This document shows, piece by piece, positions 46,133-57,960 of a DNA stretch of 64,000 bases. Both the position numbers and the translations under genes were made by a program. The stretch's first letter is position 1. Each line of letters starts with the position of its first letter. The DNA comes from Saccopteryx bilineata. Lineage: Eukaryota; Chordata; Mammalia; Chiroptera; Emballonuridae. Under the pieces are notes generated by a model. That model was not told the origin of the DNA. It searched no databases and saw only the letters and a list, made by a program, of their open reading frames with translations. The stretch spans positions 275,046,482 through 275,110,481 of the forward strand of contig NC_089490.1 of NCBI RefSeq assembly GCF_036850765.1, given 5' to 3'.

Positions 46133-46692
46133 TGTTGGAGACTGCAAACTGATAAGGTCCTTGTGGTTTAGATTTTGGGGGGACAGAGGTGTAGGGGGAC
46201 TGGCAGTAAGCTGACAGGATCCTTGCTGCCCATCCCCCCTACACCTCACTTGTTTAAGTTGCTAAAGGCTAAGTTCTTTCCCACAACCTCTGACTGTTTA
46301 AGTTGGTAAAGGCAATTTACATGCCCTTCTCCACACCTCCATGTTAGCTGTGTTTCCACTAGTCCCATCCCCCATGTCCCTCAAAGAGAGGGGAGACAGT
46401 TTTCTTTATACCCTTTGTTTTGTGAAGTTAAGATGTTATGCAGGGTGGAGGGTTTTCTGCACTTAGGAGAATTCTTGGTTTGCCTCAGAAATGTGACTTT
46501 GTATCTAAGCTTTCTTTATTTTGCTAATGACTTTGCTCTGCCCTATAAATAAAGCGGTTTGGGGGTGGAGACTTGCTTTTGCAAGCTATTAGCTGTGTAG
46601 TGGGTCCTCCGGATCCCATCCTTTTTCTTTCTGTGTTTATTTTCTAACTCTCCATCATTCTCACCTGAGATTTGCTGTGTGGGTTCACAACA
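46133..46692 (+). mobile_element. probable solo LTR, sense (ERV1-like)
   Basis: A 560-bp segment starting TGTTGGAGACTGC and ending ggttcacaACA, so the outermost TGTTG...CAACA are inverted. It contains 'ctgccctataaataaagcgg' (46535-46555), which combines TATA-like and AATAAA sequences, then a U5-like part with gtgtttattttc. This layout suits a gammaretrovirus-like LTR. No gag, pol or env adjoins it. A clean target-site duplication is not visible. Confidence 0.6.
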
Positions 46693-47129
46693 CTTCTTCT
46701 CTCCCAATTTGAAATAATGACTATGCAGTTTGAAACCAGAGGATACAGTTCTTAAATGCTCCTTAAATGCATCCAGATATTATATTTCTAAACGTGTATA
46801 GCAGACCAAATTTTTTTTTAAATTGTTATATGGTTTGTGTAAGTTGTAAAGCTTGTCAATATACATTTATTTCTGATACTTGGAAATGACATATTCTACT
46901 ACCACAACATCTTTTATATTGCAGACCATTCACAGTAAACATTTTTCTATATGGACTTTACATAAAATAATAATAAAATGATTATCTTTTAGTGAGTAAA
47001 TAATTTATTGCTAAGAGAAAAGCAGTTCACACACAACATTAAAAAATAAAGCTTATTTTGCTTTTTCATTGAAATGTTAAATGATGCATTATAATCTTTG
47101 GTTGTAAAATACCATTTCGCCTGGTTTAT
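46693..47129. other. AT-rich spacer
   Basis: No feature recognised. Confidence 0.4.
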
Positions 47130-47238
47130 GTAGAGACAACAAGTCCAAATGAATTTTTAAGAAGTTTTATTAAAAGGAGGAAATTTAACATGCCGGCCGC
47201 ATATGGCTAACACGGGTCACAGCTGACCCAAATCATGT

Positions 47239-47262
47239 GTGCGCGCGCGCGCGTGCGCGCGC

Positions 47263-47302
<40 letters not shown>
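47239..47302 (+). repeat. (CG)n tract joined to a run of 39 C
   Basis: gtgtgcgcgcgcgcgcgtgcgcgcgca is followed by 39 consecutive C at 47264-47302, then cgcgcac. Alternating CG can adopt Z-DNA and long C/G runs can fold into i-motif or quadruplex forms. Such tracts are often mis-sized in assemblies. A proline-rich frame read through it is an artefact. Confidence 0.95.
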
Positions 47303-47303
<1 letters not shown>

Positions 47304-47628
47304 CGCACAGCCCTGAGGCAGGTTATATACCTTTGATCACACACAGGTTGATGGGAAAAGGGGGCAGGGGAATGATGACACAATTCATTAGCAAGCTTAT
47401 AATATTTGTCTATAGGATTTAAAAAAACATTTCTATATGTTAAAACTTACAAGGTAACACAATAGCAAAAATGTTGTTCTACATATTAAAAGATATTCCC
47501 AAATTTTCTAGTGTCTATTTGCCATTCCTTTGTTTAGAGGTACATACATCAATCACATGTTTTTCAGGAGGGGAGGGGGAATCTACATGGTGCCAGAGAA
47601 TAAGCTTTTGTAAATGGCCCATAAAAGG

Positions 47629-47631
<3 letters not shown>

Positions 47632-47676
<45 letters not shown>

Positions 47677-47685
47677 AAGAAAGAG
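47632..47685 (+). repeat. (GA)n microsatellite
   Basis: gaaagaaagaaagagagagag and on, a purine tract of about 54 bp. Confidence 0.95.
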
Positions 47686-48000
47686 GAATTTGCCTTATCT
47701 CTCCCTAGCCTCCCCACACCTGGCTAGGTATTTACCTGCTTCCTTACAAGTGTGGGGGAAGGGAGGGAATCTCAATCTCCTTCCTCTCTTTATTTACAAT
47801 ACAATGCTATTGGCCATCCTGAGTTGGTGTAAATCACACAAATATAAAAATCATTTTTACAAAATCTCTCTATATGCCTAACCTAAATTATAAAATGCTC
47901 TTTTAAGCTTCCTGGTAAAAAGGGGTTTCCTACACAGTATGTCTCTGCAAGCTAAAAAGCTTTTACATTTCTTTCTCTTTATTCTCTACAAGAAGGAGAG

Positions 48001-49753
48001 GACAAGAAACTTGACTTTAAAACATCAATATTAATTTTTCAATTCTTTGGTATCTTACCACACTTTTTGCATATGTTTTTAATTTTCCTTCTGTCATTTC
48101 TAAGGAATATAGGTTTTGTAGATTTTTCTATTACAAAGGTAATTATTAAAGGATTTTATTTTATTGGGGGCAGCATGCTTGAGTAAAATAGTAAGTGCAA
48201 AAACTCAAGAGCTCCATGACTCATGCACATATTAGGGAAACTCCTAGCACAACTGTGAGACTGACACTTAATTACTAAATATCAAGACACTAGGACAGTG
48301 TTCCAAGCACCTTGGAATGGTGTCCTTCCGTTAGATAGTATGCACCCAGCTGGACAGGCCCTGGTGGATGTCAGTGAATGCTTGGACACATTTAAGGGCT
48401 GCAGCTACCTGAAGAACTGTGGGGCCTCCTGGCAATCAATTCACCCCAGAGAATAGGGATCTCACCCTCTGTGCTAAGACAAAGAGTCTGGCTGAAGAAG
48501 GTTGATCCTTGGTACATTTTGTGTTCACACATATCCTTCCCTGACCACAGCAACCCAGTGACCCATTTGAAGGTGCCATGTAGAGGTGGGGCTACAGGCA
48601 AGTCCTAAATCAATTTCCCCCAAAATATAAGATAACTTGAAACCCAAGCAGGTTACTTTGATACCTCTTGTCATTTCTATATAAAGAGGGTGGTGTGCAT
48701 TGTTGTTCTTCCCATCTGGCTGTGGAAAGCAGCTTTGTCAAACTGAATCCCAGGGGTGGGAGCTGCTGCAGCCAGCATACTTGTCCCTGCCTGTGGGTGG
48801 GGATACCTGGCTGTCAGAGCTGAGCAATAGCAGCAGGAACTGTGAGGGTGATGACAGAAAGATGCCACTTGGCAGGGTGACCAGAGTCAGGGAGGAGCAC
48901 AAGGCACACACCTTTGGGACCTCCCAGAAATGTGTGAGATCTGTTTTGTTTCTGCATCAGCACGAAGAGGCAGGAGCTCCAAATATGTGTGACTATGGAG
49001 CCACTTGTGTCCTAGGTGAGGCTGGGAATCTCAAGTAGTTTTTACTGCACTAATGTGATCTGGGGCTAGCCGGACATGGCCAGCTGGCGTGTGAACTAAA
49101 AATGGAAAACAAAAACATGGTCAGTATTCCACACAGCGGGTAGGACAAGAGAATTTGCCAGGAAGCTTTTCTCATGAATACAACAAGGTTAGAACCAAGA
49201 ACCAATTGTTGCCTTGGGGTTAAGTAGATTTTAATAAAGGGAAAGTGGTGTGAGCAATCATTATTAAATCATAGGAGACTGCGTTTAGACACCATTAAGC
49301 ACTCTGGGGCTTGCATGATGTGATGTAGTTACCCATGGTTGTAAATTCTGGAAGAACCAGGGTACCTCTCCACAACTACTCACCCACACCAACCTCTGTA
49401 ATCACCAGACAGCACTTGGGACTGTTCATGGTCCCGTGTTCATGTGGGGTGCAGGGCACTGCATCGCTCCCAGGAACAAGTGAGCAGAGGAGGCTCTCTG
49501 GTGCCATCATCACCAATTCTCAAGTCATGAAACCAGCCCCCAGACCTAGCTCTCCAGACTCAATCTTTTGTCTAGGGCTCCACCTACTTCAGAGTTTTAA
49601 ATAGCCATGTGGCTTTAGATTATCACAAAGGCCCCAAAGGTAAAAAAAAAAAAAAAAAAAGAAATACTTAGAAAAAAGTCACACCTATGCCTTAAGAACA
49701 TTCACATCTCAAACAAAAAACAAGATAGTATTGTTAAAAAACAATATTATCTT
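48001..49753. other. unique intergenic sequence
   Basis: No gene recognised. A run of A occurs at 49642-49660. The frame at 48700-49038 (+, 112 codons) has no known domain. Confidence 0.35.
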
Positions 49754-50108
49754 GCCTGACCAGGTGGCGGTGCAGCAGATAGAGCATTGGCAGGCCGCTG
49801 AGAATCTAGGTTCAAAATGCTGAGGTCACTGGCTTGAGCAAGGGTTCATCTATCTTGAGCACAGGTTCACCAGCTTGAGCACAGGGTTTCTGGCTTGAAC
49901 ATGGGATCATAAACATGGATCCCATGGTCACTGGTTGAGCCCAAGGGTCACTGGCTTGAAGCCCAAGGTCATGGGCTTGAGCCTAAGGTTGCTGGTTTGA
50001 GCAAGGTATCAAGGCAGATATGAGAAAGCAATCAATGAACAACTAAGGTGCCACAATGAAGAATTGATGCTTCCCATCTCTCTCCCTTCCTGTCTGTCTC
50101 TCTCTAAA
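49754..50108 (+). mobile_element. tRNA-derived SINE, type B, sense
   Basis: Starts gcctgaccaggtggcggtgc, with a degenerate box-B region near 'ctaggttcaaaatgctgagg'. Many gcttgagc-type units follow, then atatgagaaagcaatcaatg, aacaactaaggtgccac and a 'ctctctcccttcctgtctg' tract. The tail becomes (TAA)n at 50106-50150. It is longer than the antisense copies, through extra internal units like the 15.6 kb copy. Confidence 0.93.
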
Positions 50109-50150
50109 ATTAATAATAATAATTAATAATATCGATAATAATAATACCTT
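50106..50150 (+). repeat. (TAA)n tract, SINE tail
   Basis: aaaattaataataataattaa and on, directly after the SINE, so it derives from its tail. Confidence 0.85.
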
Positions 50151-52379
50151 ACCCAAATATTGTGTAGCTATTGGTTTCTGTACATTTCAATATAATTTCA
50201 TCCATCATCCTCAGCTTATTTTCCATTGATAATTCCTACTTTGAAATTTGTGCACATCTGTATTCTCTCCATTCTGAATTTTTACCATACTGATAATTTC
50301 TGCCCTGAAGCACTATTTTCATATTTCAGACATAGAGATCCAGTTTCCACAGCAAAAAAGAAACCACCCAAAATAGAGAAAAGTCCATAGAAAATACTTC
50401 AATATATTCAACTTTTCTGAGACATTTGAAGTAAGAGGTCCTTCACCTTAGTTAACATCCATTCAGTAACTTACTCTCTGAAATGCTCTGCCTCTGACAG
50501 ACCTGCACTCACTAGTGGATGTTCCTCAACTACACTTGAAGACATATGTTTTAAAACTCAAGCATTTTGTAATGACAGAAAATTAGAAACCTATAACCAG
50601 CAGTCTTTATAAAACTATTTTTTAACAGACTTTACCAGAAGTAAGTACTGCTCAAATCATATAAGAACTCTTCCTAATTATGCCATTCAAAACAAGAGCA
50701 TGTGACTCTTAGAGCAGAATTCACATTGCAGGTACTCCCAGGCAAAGTGACCCAGGTAGATAAAAATAGGTGACAAGCCATCTTCAGCCAAATATTAAGA
50801 ATACGAGTGGGAAATCTGTGCAACCAAACCAAAAGGAAAAACGTGCAGATCTATCCCAAGTATCTGAGTCTTGGGCTTGCACAGAAACCTGCCTCTTTTC
50901 CACCAGAATTCTCCCAAGGTTCTTTGTCACTTATCAGTCCTGCGTTGGTGCAATTCTCCCACAGGAGACCCATATTGCTCCAAGAATTTTACCATTCCAA
51001 TGCTCTCAGAGACTCATAAATTCAGATGAACATGATTGCGCCTAAACCCAGTGCTATCCTGTGCTTAACTGATGAACTGGCTGCCTATCAGAATTGTTCG
51101 TAAATTTAATGAAAACCATTGGGACAGGTGATTGGGGTCTCTGGGAAATAACGTGTATGGGCCACTTCTTTTGCAAGACTGTGTCAACTGACAGGAAGCT
51201 CTTATCACCAGCCCCTAGTGGATAGCTGCAATGTTAGTCATTCTTCCTATATTCAATGCAGGCCAAAGTGCTACCTAAGAAGCTTTTTATACTGTGGTAG
51301 GACAGGGGCTGGGAACTGCTGTTTTGCATGGTGTCAATATTCAGAAGGCCCACAATGCCTTGCTGTTTACCTAGGCAGCAGTGTCAGTGGTCTAGTGATT
51401 GGCATCCATCCTCTCAAATTCTAGCACCCTTTGAGATGCAAAACTGCCTACTGTCTTTTGACTAGGAGCAGATTGTTTTAAAAGCTATGTAACTCTTGGT
51501 TTGGTTTAGAGTTCATCTTGATGAATAATTCCTTAGGGAGGGGAAGCAAAGAAGTAAAACAATATTTACAGAGTTAAAGTCTGAAAAAATGCCTCATTGT
51601 ACTCACAGGAAAGATCTGTAGGTCTAAATCGTGCAAATGAGTTTAATTCCTGTTTAAACGGCTTCCGCTTAAATCCTCCCCTTATCCCTAAAGCAAGCTA
51701 AAATTACCAGAGACATTCAGGGAATTTGAACATGTAAAATCCTTCTTAAAGAGAATTCCTGTTTGCAATAATAGGATTGGGGGCGGAGGAGGGAGAGAGA
51801 AGGAGAGAGAGAGAGAGAAAGAGATCAAGACAGGGATCCTGTATTTTTGAATACTGGGCACACAGTAATGTGGTTTTTTTGTGTGTCTTCAAAAATGAAA
51901 TGACTAGGACTTCAAGATATCACAACTGAGAAAATTAGTGTTGAACCGAGAGGACGAGCTGGACAATCATTTAGAGCACTCCGCCAGAATCTCACTCTTA
52001 ATGATGCAACCGCAGATGAGTGTAGGTTTGTAATTAGGAAACAGAACAGATGGTGAAGACTTAGTTTAAAGGGTTCATTAAAATAACCTACGCTGCCAAG
52101 TGACTGTTCCCCGCTCCGGGCCTGCCGCTCAGTTGCAGTGCGTTGCAGTGAGATGAGACGTAGGAGAAGGGCTTTGCAGTACCAAATGAACGCAGCGTAA
52201 TTGTTTCCCATTGCCTGCCAATTTCAAAACCCATGCAGCTGGAGCCTCAAAATGGTTACAGAATATCTGAGACTCTCTCCAAATTCCTTGTCAAATAGAC
52301 AGTGTTTAGCTCTGTGTCCAGAAAGGCAGCTCCCTGGGCTGTTAGAAGCAGCCTCTTTGAGAAACCCCAGTTATACGCC
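50151..52379. other. unique sequence with candidate conserved non-coding block
   Basis: No repeat recognised. About 51590-52230 is complex sequence with retained CpG (for example gttgaaccgagaggacgag and gttccccgctccgggcctg), a gtttaattcctgtttaaacgg phrase and TAATTA-type homeodomain sites (gtttgtaattagg, gcgtaattg). It may be a developmental enhancer; this is inference from composition. A GA-rich tract lies at about 51788-51830. Confidence 0.35.
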
Positions 52380-52439
52380 TTGGAGGTATCGCCACCCCTG
52401 AGTGTGGGCTGGCTTCTAACAGATACAACAGACAGAAGA

Positions 52440-52800
52440 GACGGGATGTCACTTCTGAGATGAGGCTGCAAGAACATTGCTTGCATCTTGGGCGCCATGT
52501 CTCACTGGCTTGGAGGGAAGCCCGCTGCCATGTTGTGAGCTGCCCTGTGGAAAGGCCCAGATGCCAGGAACCTATGTCTCTGGCCAACAGCCAGAGAGGA
52601 CCTGAGACCACCAACAGCCAAATGGTAGAGGTGGAAGCAGGTCCTCCCCAGGTCACACCTTGGCTGCAACCTTTGGAAAGACTGAGCCAGAGGCACCTCC
52701 TGGGGCACATTCAGGTCTCTGGCCCTCAGACACTGTGAGATAATTAATGCTGTTTTAAGTATTAGCAATCTGTTAAGCAGGAATAGATAACTAACGCTCT
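52440..52800 (+). mobile_element. MaLR LTR (MLT1-type)
   Basis: The 3' half is typical of MLT1: ggaacctatgtctctggcc, ccaacagccagagaggac, 'cctcagacactgtgagataa', then ttttaag and a final gaatagataactaacg. It is diverged and solo. The left edge could be earlier, at about 52380. The overlapping frames on both strands are artefacts. Confidence 0.72.
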
Positions 52801-53508
52801 ACCCAAAGATATAGGAGCTCAGAAATCTAAGGCTTATTTCCAAGTATTTAGTGGGCAAGTTGCTCACTTCTTCCCCCCCCCCCTCATTTTATGTAATTAT
52901 AGTAGAGCAATTGGTTCCTGGAATCTCAATGAGAACATAGGATGAAAGACTTTGTCAAAATATTCAATAGTAACATATTTGGTTGAACTTTTACACATAA
53001 TTAAAATGTCAAATTGATCTTCCACAAAAGTAAAACAGACTTTATCTTTTAAATAGGTCTTCAGGAATCATGTATTATCATACCTATATGACTGCGAGTG
53101 GAAAAATGTGTGAAGACAGGACTGAATGTGTGGGCAGGTGCACACATGCACCCCCAAATAAACACAGAACTATTTTAGGGAGAACGTAACAAATTCCTCT
53201 CCTGGACTTGCTTTATATATATAATTTGTGACTCACAAGTGAATCAGTAATTCTCTTTTCTATAGATGTGCTGTACCCCAATTTTTAGAGAACCAGAAAA
53301 ATGAAACTCTAGTGGGTTCCTTTCTGTCTTACTGCAGGTTCTTTCTGAGACCATTTTGCTTTCCTTTCCCCTTTTTTCTAATCTCAAAATTATATAACCT
53401 AAAGGGTCTCATAACAGTTCTCTTTCCTTAGAACTGTTTTCTTTGGTCTATATATTTTCTTCTTAGGTTACCACATCTACTTCCACTACTTAAATAGAGT
53501 TGACTCTT
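52801..53508. other. AT-rich intergenic sequence
   Basis: No feature recognised, apart from a short C run near 52875. Confidence 0.4.
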
Positions 53509-53725
53509 GAACAGCACATGGGGGTTAGGGTGCCAATCCTCCTGCAGTTGAAAATTATCATGTAACTTTTAACTCCTCCAAAACTTAATCACAATCCCTT
53601 AGTATCCACAGGACATTGGTTCCAAGGCCACCCCCACAGAGACCAAAATCCATAGATGTTCAAGTCCCTTAATTCAGTGGCATAGAACAATGCATAGAGT
53701 TGACCCCCACATCCTCATTACCCTA
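53509..53725 (+). mobile_element. Tigger-like DNA transposon remnant
   Basis: Starts ttgactcttgaacagcacat, contains tgcagttgaaaattatcatg and tagtatccacaggacattgg, then ggttccaaggccaccccc, and ends near agttgacccccacatcctc. These phrases are typical of old Tc1/mariner-class Tigger-type elements. It is short and diverged; the exact subfamily is not assigned. Confidence 0.6.
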
Positions 53726-56694
53726 ACGTAATCTGGTTATACTTCCCATAGGGTGGAATTATTAAATGACAACAAAAATGTATCCAGAACACTGCTGAGT
53801 TTGGGCACTTACCCTAACACACTGACAACATTCAGCATTCTCCAGCTAGGTGATTAAGCACAAGTAATAACGGTGATGGTCAGTAAAGGGTGATCTATTA
53901 CAATCTAATGCCAGAGCCTTGAGGTAACAGTATCCAGAAAGAAATATAAACACTAAAAGAGAAAGGGAGCAGTCCTGAGTGCTGGTAACTCCCATGTCCA
54001 ATCTCTAGCAAGCTTTTCTACTGTTTTCTGTCCTGCTTTCACCCTAGGAGCTTGCCCTTGCAGATAACCATCACTTGGGCTCCCAGACTGGAATTCTAGT
54101 TGGATTTGGCTAATGGAAAGTAAAGCAAAGGTGAGAGGAAAGAACCGTTGTTTCTCCTCTGCTTCCTCCATAGTTCAGTCCTGCATCTCAAGCAAACAAT
54201 GGTTGTTCTGTGGCTACAGCTCCTACTGGAGGTACTTCCTCCAACCTGTAAAGATCCAGGGCTTGAGATCCTTCTGAACTCCAAGAGCACTCTCTCTAAA
54301 ATAGTGACAGCTCCTTGGTACCACTAGCCTCCAGAGCCTTGCCATCTCGTATTGTTCTTCTTAACCTTCCCCATGCTTCTTCTCAGCCCTGCACTAGAGA
54401 CTCTTCATTTAAACCAGAGGAGCAAGTTCCATTTCCTGCCAGTGGACCCTGACTAATATGCGCTGTTAGTCCACACATGCACTTTGTACTGAATTAAATA
54501 TTTTGAAGAAGGAAATTTCCCAAGAAACATTCTAATCAATGCAAATTCATGCAATACTAAAAGCACGAGACTTGAATTCTGTTCTATGGCTGTCTCATTG
54601 TTCCTCCTGCAGTATTTGAATGCCAAAAATGAAAAAGAAACTGAATTACTTTTATTACAAATATATATTTTCTCCCTTTTCAAAAAGAGACTTCTCATTT
54701 ATTCACAGGATTTGGAATACTTGGTGTCTCTGAGACAGTCTTTTTGTCCTGGTATTATTTGAGGGTAAACAATAAGGTACTTAAATAATTTTTCCCTGCA
54801 CTCAGGCTTTTGATGTTATCAAAAATTTTAACATTTCATCGAAAGCTAGCTCATTGGGGTATCTTTACAACAGAACAATAAATACCATGCCATTTGTGTG
54901 CATGGAATATATTTGAATGTGTGTGTATGTATTTGTGTGTATGAGAGAAAGAGAAAGAGAAATCACATGTTTCTACTACTACATATATCAACTAAGCTTT
55001 TATTGTACCATTTTCATTTCCTGTTACTTCAAAATCACTAGACCTAAAAAAACTGGCAGGTTGCCTATCTGACATTCTGTTCACAATGAAAACAGAGTCA
55101 GCATTTCTGGAGGTCTGATTATGAGTGTAAGCAGAGCAGTGTGAGTGAAGAGGAATCTGGCATGGAGATCGATAAGGAGGAAGAAACATATTAAAGAGAA
55201 AACATAGTATGAAGAAGAAGGGAGGGAGGGTCCCAGGTGAGTAATTCCCATACCCGCTCTCCTGGAAGGAGGAAATAATGAGGATACAGGAGAAATTTGT
55301 CAATAGTATCGTGTACTTGAGAGGTACAAAGCTGCAATCTAAGCCCTTGGTTAACCTGTGCGGGCAGAGATATTTGCAGATATGAGGGCAGGGAGTGGGT
55401 ACATCCTGCCAGAGGCTTCTATTTCCAACTTGAAGTCAGAGGAAGGCAAAACTTCCAGCTCAGACAGAGAGTAGTGGTTAAAATGTTTCTCAAGTTTCTT
55501 TAAATTTAAATTCTCCCTTCATATGTTATGCTTGTTTGTTTCCTCTTAATTTATTAATTAAAGAAGTTTTGTTCTACAGAATTTCTTAGATTCTGGATTC
55601 TGCTGATTGAAACCTGTGGTATCACTTAGTATTTTATACTTTGACCCTTTATATTTCCTACCAATTAATAAACAAACGTTGAGGCTTGATCAAATCCAGG
55701 TTTGATATTTTTCCCCCACAAAACTGCTTCAAACAAAGGAGGCTCTCTGTTCTTCGGTCTGTAGGCGTGCAATGTCTTGTTGTCTTCCATTTTGTGATGT
55801 GAGTAAACACTGACGATCAATAACCTGATCTATTCATCTTTTTCAGGATGACAAAATTATGATACTCTGATTCTTACATTCTGCCTTCATTTATTAGCTG
55901 GGGTATATCTGTATGGAGACTGATTCTTTCCACAATTTGGAAGTCCAAGGATACAGCTTGCATGGTAGGTCAGGATAGAAGTTTTATTTTCTCGATAATT
56001 ACCAGTTTTCAAAAGAATAAGTTGGTTCTCTAACATCTTTCCACAGTGATCAATTAGCACTTTTTTTCTTAGAATATTAATGAATGTAAGGATGTAAGCA
56101 TTTTTTATGTGTTTCAAATTCATTGTAGTTATTATCTTATTGATACCCAAAATGTCTCCTCTTTGGCCAGTGAGAACCTCTGAGTTCAATTTGTTACTGA
56201 GGTCTTTGCATGTGGCCCTGGTGCCTCTGGCAACTCCTTTACTCTCTGGTGTGACATGAGGGTTCAGTGTCATTCTGCACGTGTCACGCATAAAACCTGG
56301 AATGGTTATTCTCCATAGGGCTTGTTTTGTGGGAAAATATATTTAAAACTGTGATATCATCATCACATTTTTGAATAGTAAACAAATATTTCTTGATTCT
56401 TTTCCATTTTAGCAATGATTTATTGATTTACTACGGAAGATGAAGCTTAAGCTCTCCCTTGAGTCTTCTTACTCTGCTCCCAACAAAGCAGAGTAAGACT
56501 TTTAATGTAACTACATTCCATTTCTTAAACACGTTTTTATTTTATCTTGAGTTAATAGTTACCCTGAACTTTCTCTACTACTTGATTTTCTGAATTTCTA
56601 TCTGCAACTGATCCCTAAACATTTCTCCCTAAGTAGAATACTTTCTTATTACATTCAAACATAATAGGTAATCTGTCAATTTTCTTTATTTCCT
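53726..56694. other. unique sequence with a possible old repeat
   Basis: About 53940-54460 looks like an old medium-reiterated repeat ('gttggatttggctaatggaa' early, gtggaccctgactaatatg at its end), family not assigned. A GT-type tract lies at about 54895-54960. The remainder is unassigned; the 134-codon frame at 55887-56291 (-) has no domain. Confidence 0.35.
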
Positions 56695-56961
56695 TTTTTT
56701 TTTTTTTTTGTATTTTTCTGAAGTTGGAAATGGGGAGACAGACAGACTCCCGCATGTGCCCGACCAGGATCCACCCGGCATGCTCACCAGGGGGTGATGC
56801 TTTGCCCATCTGGGGCGTTGCTCTGTTGCAACCAGAGCCATTCTAGTGCCTGAGGCAGAGGCCATGGAGCCATCCTCAGTGCCTGGGCCATCTTTGCTCC
56901 AATGGAGCCTTGGCTGCGGGAGGGGAAGAGAGAGACAGAGAGGAAGGAGAGAGGGAGGAGA
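56695..56961 (-). mobile_element. tRNA-derived SINE, type A, antisense, lacking its tRNA head
   Basis: T tail at 56693-56709, then tgtatttttctgaagttgg, the body including 'gcctgaggcagaggccatgg', and 'ggggaagagagagacagaga'. It stops at ggaggaga, before the tRNA-like head, so it is 5'-truncated and has lost its pol III promoter. Confidence 0.93.
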
Positions 56962-57960
56962 GTTGCTTTGTATTTCTGGTGCATTGTGGTCATCCTACGA
57001 TTGAAACTCACATTGCCTTTGCTTTTTTCCTTCTGAGAAATTCTGCTTTCTATATTTAATTACTATTTTATACTTTAAAAAATTCAGTTCTTAGTTTTAG
57101 TACAGCATATTCTTAACAGTAGTCTAAGGAAAATTCTCAAGGTAATTTATTTTTTCAAATTGTGAAAAATTCATTATTTGGTTGAACATAGAATTATAAG
57201 TTGGAAATAATATAAGTAAATTTGAAGGTAGTTTTCATTATATACTGACTCCTGTGTTGCAGTTCATGAAATTCTGATGGCCCATTCTTTCTTGCATTTT
57301 TTTTCTTTTTTGTGTGCCTTAATGCCTTTATTAGCACTTTTCTTAGATTTTATAATGGCATGCCTTCATTTTCATAGTGGGTATTCCATGGGACCTTTCA
57401 CTATGGAGACTGAATTCTTTGTATCCTAAGAATTATATTTCTTTGATATTTCTCTTTCAGTTTCCCACTTCTTTTTTTCTGCAATTTCTAACATTTAGAT
57501 GTTCTATATTCCAAATCAATCCTCTCATTTTCTTTCTATTGCTCTTTGGTTATTTGTTTTGCTTTTCTTTTTTTTTTTTTTCTTTTTTTTTTTTTACTTT
57601 CTGAGCAATTTGCTCAACTTTGTTTTCCAAACAGCCTATTGAATGTCTTTTTTATTTCTACCATAAGATTTTTTAATATTCAAGAGATTGTCTTTGCTCT
57701 CTGAATATTCCCTTTTTATAACATACTATGCTTGATTCATGTTTGAAAACTATCTCTGTAAAGCCATTGATTACAGTGGGTTTTGTATAAGATTCTCTTT
57801 TCCTCTTCTGACATTGTCTGTTTCTTCCAAGTTTTTTTTCTTTCCCCTTTGTGCTTATTCTGCTCTCTGTGTTCACAATAGACCCTTTCCCCACGCATTT
57901 GAGCAATAGTTGTTTGTCTGTTTTTAAGAGTGATATATTGTAAGTAGTCCTGGACCTCTT
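56962..57960 (-). repeat. possible old L1/HAL1 remnant, antisense
   Basis: T-rich sequence with phrases reminiscent of antisense old L1: gaacatagaattataagttgg, 'cctaagaattatatttcttt' and ctctcattttctttctattg. It contains T runs at 57568-57595. Identification is weak. Confidence 0.3.

Larger units (their letters stand above)
47130..48000 (-). mobile_element. probable LTR or ERV fragment, antisense
   Basis: On the minus strand, ggtatataac (about 47322-47331) could be a TATA box and ttttaataaaac (about 47164-47175) a poly-A signal. They are about 150 bp apart, with the CG and C tracts (47240-47302) between them. Upstream of the TATA (to about 48000) is U3-like sequence with a GA microsatellite. 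The family is not identified; edges are approximate. Confidence 0.45.

Noticed and set aside
47237..47422. Proline-rich frame
   Set aside because: Produced by translating the 39-C run.
49754..50108. CRISPR-like array because of regularly spaced cttgagc units
   Set aside because: Units are irregular and belong to the type B SINE body; this is mammalian DNA.
53509..53725. MADE1-type element
   Set aside because: The ends and interior fit a larger Tigger-like remnant better than the short 80-bp MADE1 palindrome.
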